From: an uncultured Parabacteroides sp.
Lineage (GTDB): Bacteria; Bacteroidota; Bacteroidia; Bacteroidales; Tannerellaceae
Assembly (NCBI RefSeq): GCF_902493135.1
Contig: NZ_CABUOD010000008.1
Location: 62,001-126,000 of the forward strand
Direction of reading: 5' to 3'
DNA length: 64,000 nt
The position numbers were made by a program, and so were the translations under genes. The notes beneath the pieces were generated by a model, which saw nothing but the letters and a program-made list of their open reading frames with translations, did no database searches and had not been told where the DNA came from. Positions within the stretch are counted from its first letter, which is position 1; each line of letters starts with the position of its first letter. Positions 33,382 to 41,152 of the stretch are shown in pieces.

Positions 33382-34535
33382 TGTCTATGAGAATAGAATG
33401 GTGCATAATTCTACTATTATCTCTTGTCATTTCTTGTGGGAAAACAAGAAATGACAAGATTAAATTAGTTTGTATAGATCTTTTTTCGAGTGAGCAAAAA
33501 GAAATGAAATTGGAGGATATAGCTGATAGTGTCAGTTTTGTTCGATTGGAGACTAACGATTCTTGCTTAATCAAAGATGGTCTGAGTTTGTATGTGACAG
33601 ATACTTATATATTAAAAGTAAATCCTTTCGTTGGAGCATATCTGTTTGATCGGAAAACGGGGGAATTTTTACGAGAAATAGGAAGGTGCGGTCAAGGCCC
33701 GGATGAATATTTGGCAATTCCATTTAACTCTTTTGATGAGAATGATAATGTTTTATATGCAGATAAAGGATTATCGTTTTGGATAGGATATGATTTGCAT
33801 ACAGGGAAAAAGGTCTGTGAGGTGAAAAGACCTTCTTTGGATATGTTCCATACATTAACTTATAAAGATGGTATTCCGCGTTTCTTTAGAATTGATTCAG
33901 CATATTATATTGCTTATGTAAATAATATGTTAGGACAGGAACCATTACGGTTAGTTGTCTTTGATAAAAATGGAAATGTGATAAAAATTTATCCTAACGA
34001 TAGAAGTTTAGAGAAAAAAATTAGAGGACCTTATTTATTTACGGGAACATATTATTTTCGGAATGAGGAATTATACTTTTTTGAAGATAATTTTGATACT
34101 ATATATAAGATAAAAGAAAATCTAATTCCTTATGTTGCTTTTAATAGAGGAGGAGATGTGGTGAGTTATGAGGAAAGGTTGATGTTTTATAAATATCCTG
34201 ATATTTTGTTTGTAGATTGTGTTTTTGAGACAAATAAATTTATATTGTTTAATTATGAATTTAAGCGAAAAGCGGGAGTCGGTTATTTTGATAAAAATAG
34301 TGAGAAAACATATTTAAAGAATTTGAATTTATCAAAAGGCACTCCATATTTTCAAGGTTTTAGATATAAAGGATTAAATTTGTATCCACGTTATTTGAAT
34401 TTGAAACAAGAACTTTGTGGATTTATTTATACTCAAGATTTGTTATCTGAAGAAATATTGGAGTTGAATCCTGAATTTCAAGGTGTAAAAGAGGATGATA
34501 ATCCTGTGATTTTTATTATTCATCTTAAAAAATAA
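33381..34535 (+). CDS. Six-bladed beta-propeller-like lipoprotein A
   Basis: Exported lipoprotein of 384 residues, paralogous to the proteins at 35903 and 41149. The signal peptide ends in a lipobox VISC (Cys about residue 19). The family block EIGRCGQGPDEY is at about 97-108 following DRKTGEFLR, and the C-terminus ends with KEDDNPVIFIIHL. These resemble Bacteroidales six-bladed beta-propeller (DUF5128/BF3164-like) proteins. It starts on the last base of the peptide A stop codon, so translation is coupled. A lipoprotein receptor, immunity or anchoring partner for the peptide is an inference only. Confidence 0.78.
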   Translation: MSMRIEWCIILLLSLVISCGKTRNDKIKLVCIDLFSSEQKEMKLEDIADSVSFVRLETNDSCLIKDGLSLYVTDTYILKVNPFVGAYLFDRKTGEFLREIGRCGQGPDEYLAIPFNSFDENDNVLYADKGLSFWIGYDLHTGKKVCEVKRPSLDMFHTLTYKDGIPRFFRIDSAYYIAYVNNMLGQEPLRLVVFDKNGNVIKIYPNDRSLEKKIRGPYLFTGTYYFRNEELYFFEDNFDTIYKIKENLIPYVAFNRGGDVVSYEERLMFYKYPDILFVDCVFETNKFILFNYEFKRKAGVGYFDKNSEKTYLKNLNLSKGTPYFQGFRYKGLNLYPRYLNLKQELCGFIYTQDLLSEEILELNPEFQGVKEDDNPVIFIIHLKK

Positions 34536-34560
34536 AAAAATGTAATAGGTGACATAGAGC

Positions 34561-34701
34561 ATATAATCAACCATTTGGTCATAGCGTTGAGTTTTTGGGT
34601 AGGTATGGCATCTGCCCGGAATCTTCCTCAAAAGATCCAAAAATATATTGAGGGGTTGGAGATGCAACAGGATAGTGTTTGTGAAAGTCGTATAGGGAAA
34701 G
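34561..34701 (+). pseudogene. Fused remnants of a LanC-like gene and a TlpA-like gene
   Basis: Bases 34562-34591 match the 5' part of the LanC-like gene (36990-37019) and continue directly into 34592-34700, which match codons 9-45 of the TlpA-like gene (40615-40724), with only scattered substitutions. The join then leads into the leader of the pyruvyltransferase-like gene. No intact reading frame remains. The patchwork shows that another copy of the maturation genes was lost by deletion here. Confidence 0.8.
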
Positions 34702-34809
34702 AAAATAATCTGTTTTTTTCGAGACCGGATAGGGGGAAGGTGTAACTTGTGTGTATTTATAGATATAAGCTATTTTTTAGTTTGAGACTGATAATTTAAT
34801 ATTCTCATT
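34701..34809 (+). repeat. Leader sequence duplicated upstream of the pyruvyltransferase-like gene
   Basis: About 110 bp that recur at 32789-32899 with roughly one change in ten bases. It directly precedes the start codon in both places and so probably contains the promoter; no exact TAnnTTTG is visible. Confidence 0.7.
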
Positions 34810-35631
34810 ATGGAAAAATATAGTTTTGCTGGATTTGAATATTGTGGATTGAATAATTTGGGAGATAATATTCAATCGATAGCGACAGAGCGCTTGTTAC
34901 CAGAAAAGGTTATTCAGCGTTTTGACAGGGATAAATTGGCGTATGCAAATCCGTCAGAACCTATGAAAATTGTAATGAATGGATGGTTTTCTCATCGACC
35001 TCCAACATGTTTGCCATTCAATTCAAAATTAGAACCAGTGTTTTGGGGATTTCATATTACAGATTATAATGATAGTTGGGAATATTTCTCCCGTAGAGAA
35101 GTGGTTTCCTATTTGAAACGGTATGAGCCGATCGGGTGTCGTGATCCTTATACGGCGGATCGTCTGTCACAGTTAGGGGTGGAAACATTTGTTAGTTATT
35201 GTTTGACATTGACGTTACCTAAGCGGGAATGTCAACCTGAAAATGGTTATATTTTTGTTGTTGATGGAGATCGTATTCCATTACCTTTAGAATTTAATGA
35301 ACGGGTAATATCTGTGTCACACTGTTCTCTATGCTGGAATCGGGAAACTTTAAAGCGCTTGTTGGCAAAACAATTATTGAGACAATATAGAACAGAAGCA
35401 ACATTGGTAGTTACTACCCGTTTGCATTGTCTTTTACCTTGTATAGCAATGGGTATACCTGTTATCTTTTTTAATAATCCCGAAGATTATAGGGTTTCTT
35501 GGGTAAAAGATTTAGGGGTACATATCTATACCGGAAAAGATTGGGATAGTGTAGAATGGAATCCGAAACCGATTACTTTCCCAGAGAAATATTATTTGTT
35601 AAAGAGGTTTCGTTCATTAGCGGAAATATAA
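34810..35631 (+). CDS. Polysaccharide pyruvyl transferase family protein
   Basis: Protein of 273 residues related to enzymes that transfer pyruvate from phosphoenolpyruvate to sugars. Visible family blocks are GLNNLGDNIQSIA at the start, YEPIGCRDPYTADRLSQLGV (about 108-127) and VVTTRLHCLLPCIAMGIPVIFF (about 198-219), which is the donor-binding-like C-terminal motif. No signal peptide; cytoplasmic. In this context it could decorate a glycan on a peptide, or belong to surface-sugar modification. It has a decayed second copy at 32900. Eight Cys in 273 residues is high. Substrate is not known. Confidence 0.82.
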   Translation: MEKYSFAGFEYCGLNNLGDNIQSIATERLLPEKVIQRFDRDKLAYANPSEPMKIVMNGWFSHRPPTCLPFNSKLEPVFWGFHITDYNDSWEYFSRREVVSYLKRYEPIGCRDPYTADRLSQLGVETFVSYCLTLTLPKRECQPENGYIFVVDGDRIPLPLEFNERVISVSHCSLCWNRETLKRLLAKQLLRQYRTEATLVVTTRLHCLLPCIAMGIPVIFFNNPEDYRVSWVKDLGVHIYTGKDWDSVEWNPKPITFPEKYYLLKRFRSLAEI

Positions 35632-35669
35632 TAATACAAAAATATAAACAAATAAATAGCAAAAATATC

Positions 35670-35900
35670 ATGAAGAGATTAGCGGAAATTAAAATTGGAA
35701 AAAGACTGTCAGAAAAAGAAATGAAACAGATCAAAGCTGGCAGCATAATTTGTGGAAGAACGATGGATGGTAGTACTATTTACACATTCCAAGTGGATAG
35801 TTCAAGTTCAGCTGTTGGATATGCTTGGTGTGATGCTTGGATCGCATTTGGTTATCGTTGTTGTTGTCAAGAAACTACATCTCCTTATATCCTGTGTTGA
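35670..35900 (+). CDS. Cys-rich precursor peptide B
   Basis: Small protein of 76 residues; the frame is open upstream to 35556 but the ATG at 35670 gives the conserved leader MKRLAEIKIGKRLSEKEMKQI. The cleavage site is Ala-Gly (residues 23-24) instead of Gly-Gly. The core of about 52 residues has six Cys, three of them adjacent (RCCCQ), and many Ser/Thr (VDSSSSA), possible sites for glycosylation or dehydration. The next gene starts 3 nt after the stop. Same leader family as peptides A and C; the cores are not alike in sequence, only in Cys content. Confidence 0.78.
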   Translation: MKRLAEIKIGKRLSEKEMKQIKAGSIICGRTMDGSTIYTFQVDSSSSAVGYAWCDAWIAFGYRCCCQETTSPYILC

Positions 35901-35902
35901 AT

Positions 35903-36955
35903 ATGTTCTATAAAGGGTGTTTATTATTGTTATTATTACCATTCTTTCTGCAGGCGCAAATGCGAGTGGTAATACCTGATTTGAGAAAGACAGATAGGGG
36001 AATGTTTGATTGTGAAATCGAATGTATCCCATTGGCGACGACTGCCGATTGTTTATTGACTCCTGGCACGAATGTATATGTAACAGAGTCCAATATTGTC
36101 GTGGCAGAGTATTTTGGGAAAGCATATTTATTTGCTCGAAAAGATGGACATTTCATACATGAAATAGGTCGTAGGGGACAAGGGCCGGGAGAATATACGG
36201 GATGGTGGGCTGCTGCCGGTTTTGACGAGAAAGAACAGATTCTTTATAACTGGGAGATGGGACGTTGGAAAGGATATGATGTAAAGAGCGGAAAATTGAA
36301 GTGTTCTCTGAAAATGCCGGAAAATATGGCAATCTTGAATCCGTTTGGTTATAAACCGGGATTGTTTTTGGGGCATACTACAAATGTCACAGGAAAGACT
36401 CCTACCAAGCTGGCCGTGTTTGATAAAAATGGGGTCGTTTCTAAAGTTTATCCTAATTATGAGCAAAAGATCCTGAATTTTAGAGAGAATGAGTCTTGGT
36501 TATGTAGTGGTCTGTTTTATAATCATGAGGGAAAAACTTATTTTCAGGAAATAAAAGCTGATACGGTTTTTCAAGTATCGGAAGATCGGTTGACCCCTAT
36601 TTTCTTTTTTCACCATTCACCCGATGTTTTCCCCTATGTCTTAGGTGAAACAAAACGATATGTCGTTTTTAAATTGGAAAAAGGAAAAGAGTGGCATATT
36701 GTATTTTTTGATAAGGCAAGAGCGGAATGTTATATTGATTTTGAATCAGCGGATGTGCCCAAAGAATGGTATATGGGAAAAACGAACTGCAACTTCATGA
36801 ACCGGCAGGGGGAATTGACCTTCCTTTTGCAACCGGCGGATATGATTGATTATATGGAAAAACATCCGGAAAGCCGGCAGAAATTAGACAAGCGTCTGCT
36901 TGACTTGCAGGAAGACGACAATCCGGTGGTGATGATATTGAAGGTGAAAGACTGA
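35903..36955 (+). CDS. Six-bladed beta-propeller-like exported protein B
   Basis: Paralogue of the proteins at 33381 and 41149, 350 residues from the ATG at 35903 (an upstream in-frame ATG at 35837 lies inside peptide B and is rejected). The signal peptide MFYKGCLLLLLLPFFLQAQ ends in a type I-like site without a lipobox Cys, so unlike its two paralogues it is probably not lipidated. The block EIGRRGQGPGEY is at about 78-89 and the tail reads QEDDNPVVMILKV. Its gene is 3 nt downstream of peptide B and 16 nt upstream of the LanC-like gene. Confidence 0.75.
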   Translation: MFYKGCLLLLLLPFFLQAQMRVVIPDLRKTDRGMFDCEIECIPLATTADCLLTPGTNVYVTESNIVVAEYFGKAYLFARKDGHFIHEIGRRGQGPGEYTGWWAAAGFDEKEQILYNWEMGRWKGYDVKSGKLKCSLKMPENMAILNPFGYKPGLFLGHTTNVTGKTPTKLAVFDKNGVVSKVYPNYEQKILNFRENESWLCSGLFYNHEGKTYFQEIKADTVFQVSEDRLTPIFFFHHSPDVFPYVLGETKRYVVFKLEKGKEWHIVFFDKARAECYIDFESADVPKEWYMGKTNCNFMNRQGELTFLLQPADMIDYMEKHPESRQKLDKRLLDLQEDDNPVVMILKVKD

Positions 36956-36971
36956 CATAAAAAAATACATT

Positions 36972-37580
36972 ATGGATATAACCGAACGTATAATCAATCA
37001 TTTGGTCATGGCATCGAGTCTTACTCCGGACATCGGGCTGTATCATGGGAAGATGGGGATCGTTATCGCCCTCTGCCGGTATGCCCGTTTTACGCAAAAG
37101 CCGATATATGACGACTTTGCCGGCGAACTGTTGGATGAAGTTTGTTCAAGCATCCATGCGGGGACAAGTTATGATTTTGAAAACGGGTTGGCCGGCATCG
37201 GGTGGGGAATCGAATATCTGTTGCAAAACCGTTTTATGGAAGGCGATTCCAACGTGGTCTTGCGCAATATAAACGAACATATCATGAAATATGATGTGAG
37301 GAGGATGGCGGACGAAAGCGTGGAAGAGGGGTTGACAGGCATTTATTATTATGTGCAAAAGCATTTGGGCTCTCCTTGTCGCGACCATGCCTTGTCGACA
37401 TTGGACGGCTTGTTTGTGCAGGAACTGATCGGGAGGATAAGAAACAAGGCTGTCCCCGAAGACAAAGATTTGCTGTCGTCCGTCATCGGGGATGTGCCCT
37501 CCGGCCCGAATCCGTTGGAATGGGACTTGGGGTTGGCAAAAGGATGTGCCGGTTATATTTTGAAAAAGACATTGTTATGA
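36972..37580 (+). CDS. Short LanC-like protein without the zinc-site half
   Basis: Protein of 202 residues resembling the first half of LanC-type cyclases. Repeated Gly-x-x-Gly helices of the alpha/alpha barrel are visible: LYHGKMGIVIALCRYA (about 23-38), FENGLAGIGWGIEYLL (about 72-87), VEEGLTGIYYYVQKHL and LGLAKGCAGYILKK at the end. Known LanC enzymes have about 400 residues and bind zinc through two Cys and a His in the second half, which is absent, so lanthionine formation is unlikely unless another protein supplies the site. The stop overlaps the glycosyltransferase start (ATGA). A decayed fragment of a sister copy is at 34562. Confidence 0.68.
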   Translation: MDITERIINHLVMASSLTPDIGLYHGKMGIVIALCRYARFTQKPIYDDFAGELLDEVCSSIHAGTSYDFENGLAGIGWGIEYLLQNRFMEGDSNVVLRNINEHIMKYDVRRMADESVEEGLTGIYYYVQKHLGSPCRDHALSTLDGLFVQELIGRIRNKAVPEDKDLLSSVIGDVPSGPNPLEWDLGLAKGCAGYILKKTLL

Positions 37581-38797
37581 AACATCTATATCTGTTCAAT
37601 GAAGGAAGCCGTGCCGCCATCTATGGGATCGGTACTTATATACGGCAAATGATTACTCTTTTCTCCGGCCGGCAGGACATGGAGTTGAATGTGGTGGTCT
37701 TGAATTCCGATAAAAATGAGTTTGAGATAGAAGAGAAGGACGGATATAGGAGTTTCTACTTTCCACGTGTTTCTCTGCCCTCGGATAAACTGGAAATCTA
37801 TATCCGGAATTCCTGGTATGTGCTCTATTCTTATATCGAAGAAATCGGTGAAGAAGACCGGTTGCTCTTTCATTTCAACTACGGGCAGGAACTGCCATTG
37901 TTGAAGTTGGCCAAACAGTATTTCCCTGAATGTACGACCCTGTTCACCATTCATTACCAAATGTGGTGTTTTGAATTGAACGGGAATACGACGCTTTTCA
38001 GGAAGATCATGCAGGATAGCCGTGATGGGAAAACGCAAGGGCGTTTCAAGAATATTGTGGATAGCATAGAGAAGGAGTTGGCGGTTTATTCGGAAGCGGA
38101 TTCGATTATTTGTTTGTCCCGCTATACCTATGAATTGTTGCTTGAAGAGTATGGTGTGGATGCAAGGAAAATATCGTTGGCCTATAATGGTTTGCCTGAC
38201 GAGTGCCCTGCTTATGAAGAAAAAGAGGTCATGCGGATCAAACGGGATTTGTGTTTTGAAGAATCCGGCAAGTTGGTCTTGTTTGTGGGGAGGCTTGATG
38301 ACATAAAAGGAGTCGGCCTTTTGGTGGAGGCTTTCAAAATCGTGTCGGACGCGTTTCCGGATTCGCGGTTGTTGATCGTAGGAGAAGGCAATTATACTTC
38401 TTGTCTGGAAAAGGCAAGAGACATCTGGGGCCGTATTACTTTTACCGGACGTTTGACGAAGGGCGAACTATACCGATTGTACCGGATTGCCGATGTCGGG
38501 GTGATGCCGTCCAAGCACGAGCAATGCAGCTATGTTGCCATAGAGATGATGATGTTCGGCATTCCGTTGGTGAGTTCGACAAGTACCGGACTTGGGGAAA
38601 TGGGAAATGGTCTTTATAAATTGCCTGTTGAAGAGACGGAAGAGGATGTGCGCGTCTCTCCGGAAGATTTGGCGCGATTGGTCATAGAGGCTTTGCAGGA
38701 TTCCGAAGCAGGTAAACGATTCCGGGATGAATATGAGCAGAAGTTTACTTCGGAACGGATGGGGGAGAATATGGAAAAGGTTTATGGCTTGGTTTAG
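37577..38797 (+). CDS. Glycosyltransferase (GT4-like, TIGR04157-like)
   Basis: Cytoplasmic glycosyltransferase of 406 residues. The ATG at 37577, overlapping the LanC-like stop, starts the family-typical MKHLYLFNEGSRAAIYGIGTYIRQ; the upstream open frame to 37376 is not needed. The C-terminal GT-B half contains LVLFVGRLDDIKGVGLLVEAF (about 234-254), ITFTGRLTKGELYRLYRIADVGVMPSKHEQCSYVAIEMM with the E-x7-E region, typical of GT4. I recall the family TIGR04157 as occurring with GG-Bacteroidales peptides, which fits this neighbourhood. It is the main candidate to glycosylate the peptides; the alternative is a surface glycan. Confidence 0.85.
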   Translation: MKHLYLFNEGSRAAIYGIGTYIRQMITLFSGRQDMELNVVVLNSDKNEFEIEEKDGYRSFYFPRVSLPSDKLEIYIRNSWYVLYSYIEEIGEEDRLLFHFNYGQELPLLKLAKQYFPECTTLFTIHYQMWCFELNGNTTLFRKIMQDSRDGKTQGRFKNIVDSIEKELAVYSEADSIICLSRYTYELLLEEYGVDARKISLAYNGLPDECPAYEEKEVMRIKRDLCFEESGKLVLFVGRLDDIKGVGLLVEAFKIVSDAFPDSRLLIVGEGNYTSCLEKARDIWGRITFTGRLTKGELYRLYRIADVGVMPSKHEQCSYVAIEMMMFGIPLVSSTSTGLGEMGNGLYKLPVEETEEDVRVSPEDLARLVIEALQDSEAGKRFRDEYEQKFTSERMGENMEKVYGLV

Positions 38798-38804
38798 ACG
38801 GGGT

Positions 38805-40343
38805 ATGAAAAACGTATTTACACGATTTCTTCAGTTATTGGAGGTTCCGCATACATCGGAGTATTCGGACCGGTTCTACCGGGAATATCCGTACAAGAAC
38901 AGTTTATTCGGATTGTCTCGGATGCTTTCGGATTACAGAGTGGACAATTTGGCATTGCGACTAAATCGGAATGTTTCGGAGTTGTTGGAATTGGAAGCTC
39001 CTTTTATCGCGTTTGCCAATAATGAGTTTGTATTGGTGGAAAAACTATCTTCTGCCCGTGTCTCTTATTATTGGCGCGGCAAATCAATCGAATTGCCAAT
39101 TGAAGACTTCTTGAAGACTTGGTCCGGTGTAGTCCTTTTGGCCGAGAAGACGGAGCATTCGAAGGAACCGGGATATAGGGAGCATCTGAAAAGGGAATGG
39201 TTCGATAGAGGCGAGAAGATGATCTTTTTTGCGGTCTTGTTGTTTCTGTTGTTTGTCTCTTTTTTCTCGAATGAACAGTTTCCGGCTGTTTATTTGGTTT
39301 TGTCGTCCGTTTTCAATTTGGCCGGTTTGTATGTCTCTTGGTCGCTTTTGCTGAAGCAAATAGGGATGCAGACCGAGTTTGGGGATAAGGTTTGCTCTTT
39401 ATTCAAGAAAAGCAGCTGCAACGATGTCCTGAGTACTCCCGCCGCCAAATTGTTCGGCATTATCGGGTTGAGTGAAATCGGGGTGTCGTATTTCATTTCT
39501 AATTTGTTGATTTTGCATTGTGCAGGTTCATTGGCAGGCTATTACGTCTTGGCATCGGTCATGGCCTTGCCTTTTACGGTGTGGAGTTTTTGTTACCAGA
39601 AGTTCAAAATCCGTATTTGGTGTCCTTTATGTCTGGTGGTGTTGGGGATATTGTGGGTAAACTTTTCTGTGAATGTCTTATGTGATATCCGAATGGCAGA
39701 TATAACGGGAATACCTCTGCTACTTGCCGGATGTGTTTATTTGCTTCCGTTATTTGCTGTCGATATATTGTGCAGAATGTTTTACCGGAATTCGAGTATG
39801 GAGGATGCACAATATAAATTGAATAGCTTGAAAGCAAACAAGGACGTTTTTAATGCTTTACTGCAAAAGAATGAAAAATATCCGGTGGATCAATCCGTCT
39901 CTTCCGTTAGCTGGGGCAACAAGGAGTCGAGCGATACGATTACGGTTATAACCAATCCGCATTGTGATCCATGTGCTGCCTTGCACCGGAAGTTGGAGCA
40001 GCTATTGGAAAAGGGAAGAGACAAGTTTTGCATACGGTATGTGTTCACTTCGTTCAATGAGCCGTTGAGCATTAGTGCCAAGTTTTTGATATATTCCTAT
40101 TTGAAACATGATGAAGTCACCTTTCTGGCTATTCTGGACAAATGGTATAAAGAAGGTAAATATAGAAAGGAATCATTTTTTCAGGAATATGGTTTTGTAC
40201 CGGATCAGCGAGTAGATGAAGAATATGCCCGGCATTATGATTTTGTCATGAAAAATAAAATACGATCGACACCCACGATATTATTCAATGGGCATAAAAA
40301 GCCGGATGAGTATATGTTGGAGGATTTGTTACATATTGTTTAA
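38805..40343 (+). CDS. C39-peptidase-like / VKOR / thioredoxin fusion protein
   Basis: Membrane protein of 512 residues from the ATG at 38805. Residues about 1-115 resemble a C39 bacteriocin-peptidase domain (PYKNSLFGLSRMLSDYRV, APFIAFANNEFVLVEKL, WSGVVLLAEK) but no catalytic Cys is present in the first block. About 135-330 is a multi-helix vitamin K epoxide reductase domain with loop Cys197 and Cys205 and the active CxxC at 273-276 (WCPLC). About 375-512 is a thioredoxin-like domain with CDPC at 387-390. VKOR-thioredoxin fusions make disulfides in exported proteins. The C39-like part may bind the leader peptides. It precedes peptide C by 23 nt. Confidence 0.85.
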   Translation: MKNVFTRFLQLLEVPHTSEYSDRFYREYPYKNSLFGLSRMLSDYRVDNLALRLNRNVSELLELEAPFIAFANNEFVLVEKLSSARVSYYWRGKSIELPIEDFLKTWSGVVLLAEKTEHSKEPGYREHLKREWFDRGEKMIFFAVLLFLLFVSFFSNEQFPAVYLVLSSVFNLAGLYVSWSLLLKQIGMQTEFGDKVCSLFKKSSCNDVLSTPAAKLFGIIGLSEIGVSYFISNLLILHCAGSLAGYYVLASVMALPFTVWSFCYQKFKIRIWCPLCLVVLGILWVNFSVNVLCDIRMADITGIPLLLAGCVYLLPLFAVDILCRMFYRNSSMEDAQYKLNSLKANKDVFNALLQKNEKYPVDQSVSSVSWGNKESSDTITVITNPHCDPCAALHRKLEQLLEKGRDKFCIRYVFTSFNEPLSISAKFLIYSYLKHDEVTFLAILDKWYKEGKYRKESFFQEYGFVPDQRVDEEYARHYDFVMKNKIRSTPTILFNGHKKPDEYMLEDLLHIV

Positions 40344-40366
40344 CGAACTATTAAAATTGTAAAATT

Positions 40367-40576
40367 ATGAAGCGATTATCTGAAATCAAAATTGGAAGAA
40401 AATTGTCGGAATATGAAATGAAATGTATTCATGGAAAATTAGGATGGGAGTTGGCTGGTGTACGTTGTTATAGCGGTCAATGTTATTGTGATTTTTATGT
40501 GACAGATGGTAGTTATTTTGTTTGTGACAAACCTTGTGATTCTATGGTTTGTTCTTCAAAGGGAATAACCTGTTAG
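40367..40576 (+). CDS. Cys-rich precursor peptide C
   Basis: Small protein of 69 residues with leader MKRLSEIKIGRKLSEYEMKCI, clearly paralogous to peptides A and B. The double-glycine site is degenerate (His-Gly-Lys at 22-24). The rest has seven Cys (RCYSGQCYC, then four more to the last residue Cys69) plus one in the leader. GQCYCD recalls the ECYCT of peptide A. A TlpA-like thioredoxin gene starts 12 nt downstream. Confidence 0.78.
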   Translation: MKRLSEIKIGRKLSEYEMKCIHGKLGWELAGVRCYSGQCYCDFYVTDGSYFVCDKPCDSMVCSSKGITC

Positions 40577-40588
40577 AAAAGTGAGTGT

Positions 40589-41152
40589 ATGAAATCTTTT
40601 TTATTATTTATTTTATTTTGGGCGGGTATAGTATCTGCCCAAAATATCCCTCAAAATATTCAAAAATATATTGAGCGATTGGAGATGCAACAGGATAGTG
40701 TTCATGAAAGTCGTATCGGGAAAGGATATCCTTTTGAATTTCAGTTTACGACTGAAGATGGAAATTATTTTAGTGATAAGAAGCTAAGGGGAAAGGTCAC
40801 CTTATTGAATTTTTGGTTTGAAGCTTGTGCTCCTTGTGTTGCAGAATTTCAGGTATTGGAAGATTTATATCAAAAATATAGAAGTAATCCGGATTTTCAG
40901 ATTGTCACTTTTTCAACCGATCGCCCGGAACATATAAAAAAGACTCTTCTTCGATATGGCCTTCATTTTCCGGTCTGTCCTGTTTCCAGATCAGATGCTG
41001 CAAAGTTGAATTTCAATCAAGGTTTTCCTACAAATATTGTAATTGATAAAAATAAGATTGTGCTATATTTATCATTTGGAGGACCTGTAGAAGAAAAGCA
41101 AGTCAGAGAAATAATGAGAAATATAGAGACTATTATAAAAAATAACTTATGA
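40589..41152 (+). CDS. TlpA/ResA-like exported thiol-disulfide oxidoreductase
   Basis: Periplasmic thioredoxin-fold protein of 187 residues. Signal peptide MKSFLLFILFWAGIVSAQ, then a TlpA-type domain with LRGKVTLLNFWFEACAPC; active Cys80 and Cys83 (CAPC; the usual preceding Trp is replaced by Ala). The cis-Pro loop is in GFPTNIVID. It could reduce or reshuffle disulfides of the peptides, working against or with the VKOR-thioredoxin fusion. Its stop overlaps the next start by 4 nt (ATGA). A fragment of a lost copy is at 34592-34700. Confidence 0.88.
   Translation: MKSFLLFILFWAGIVSAQNIPQNIQKYIERLEMQQDSVHESRIGKGYPFEFQFTTEDGNYFSDKKLRGKVTLLNFWFEACAPCVAEFQVLEDLYQKYRSNPDFQIVTFSTDRPEHIKKTLLRYGLHFPVCPVSRSDAAKLNFNQGFPTNIVIDKNKIVLYLSFGGPVEEKQVREIMRNIETIIKNNL

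Noticed and set aside
37376..37576. N-terminal extension of the glycosyltransferase
   Set aside because: It overlaps the LanC-like gene in another frame, and the family start MKHLYLF begins at 37577 with a normal ATGA coupling.
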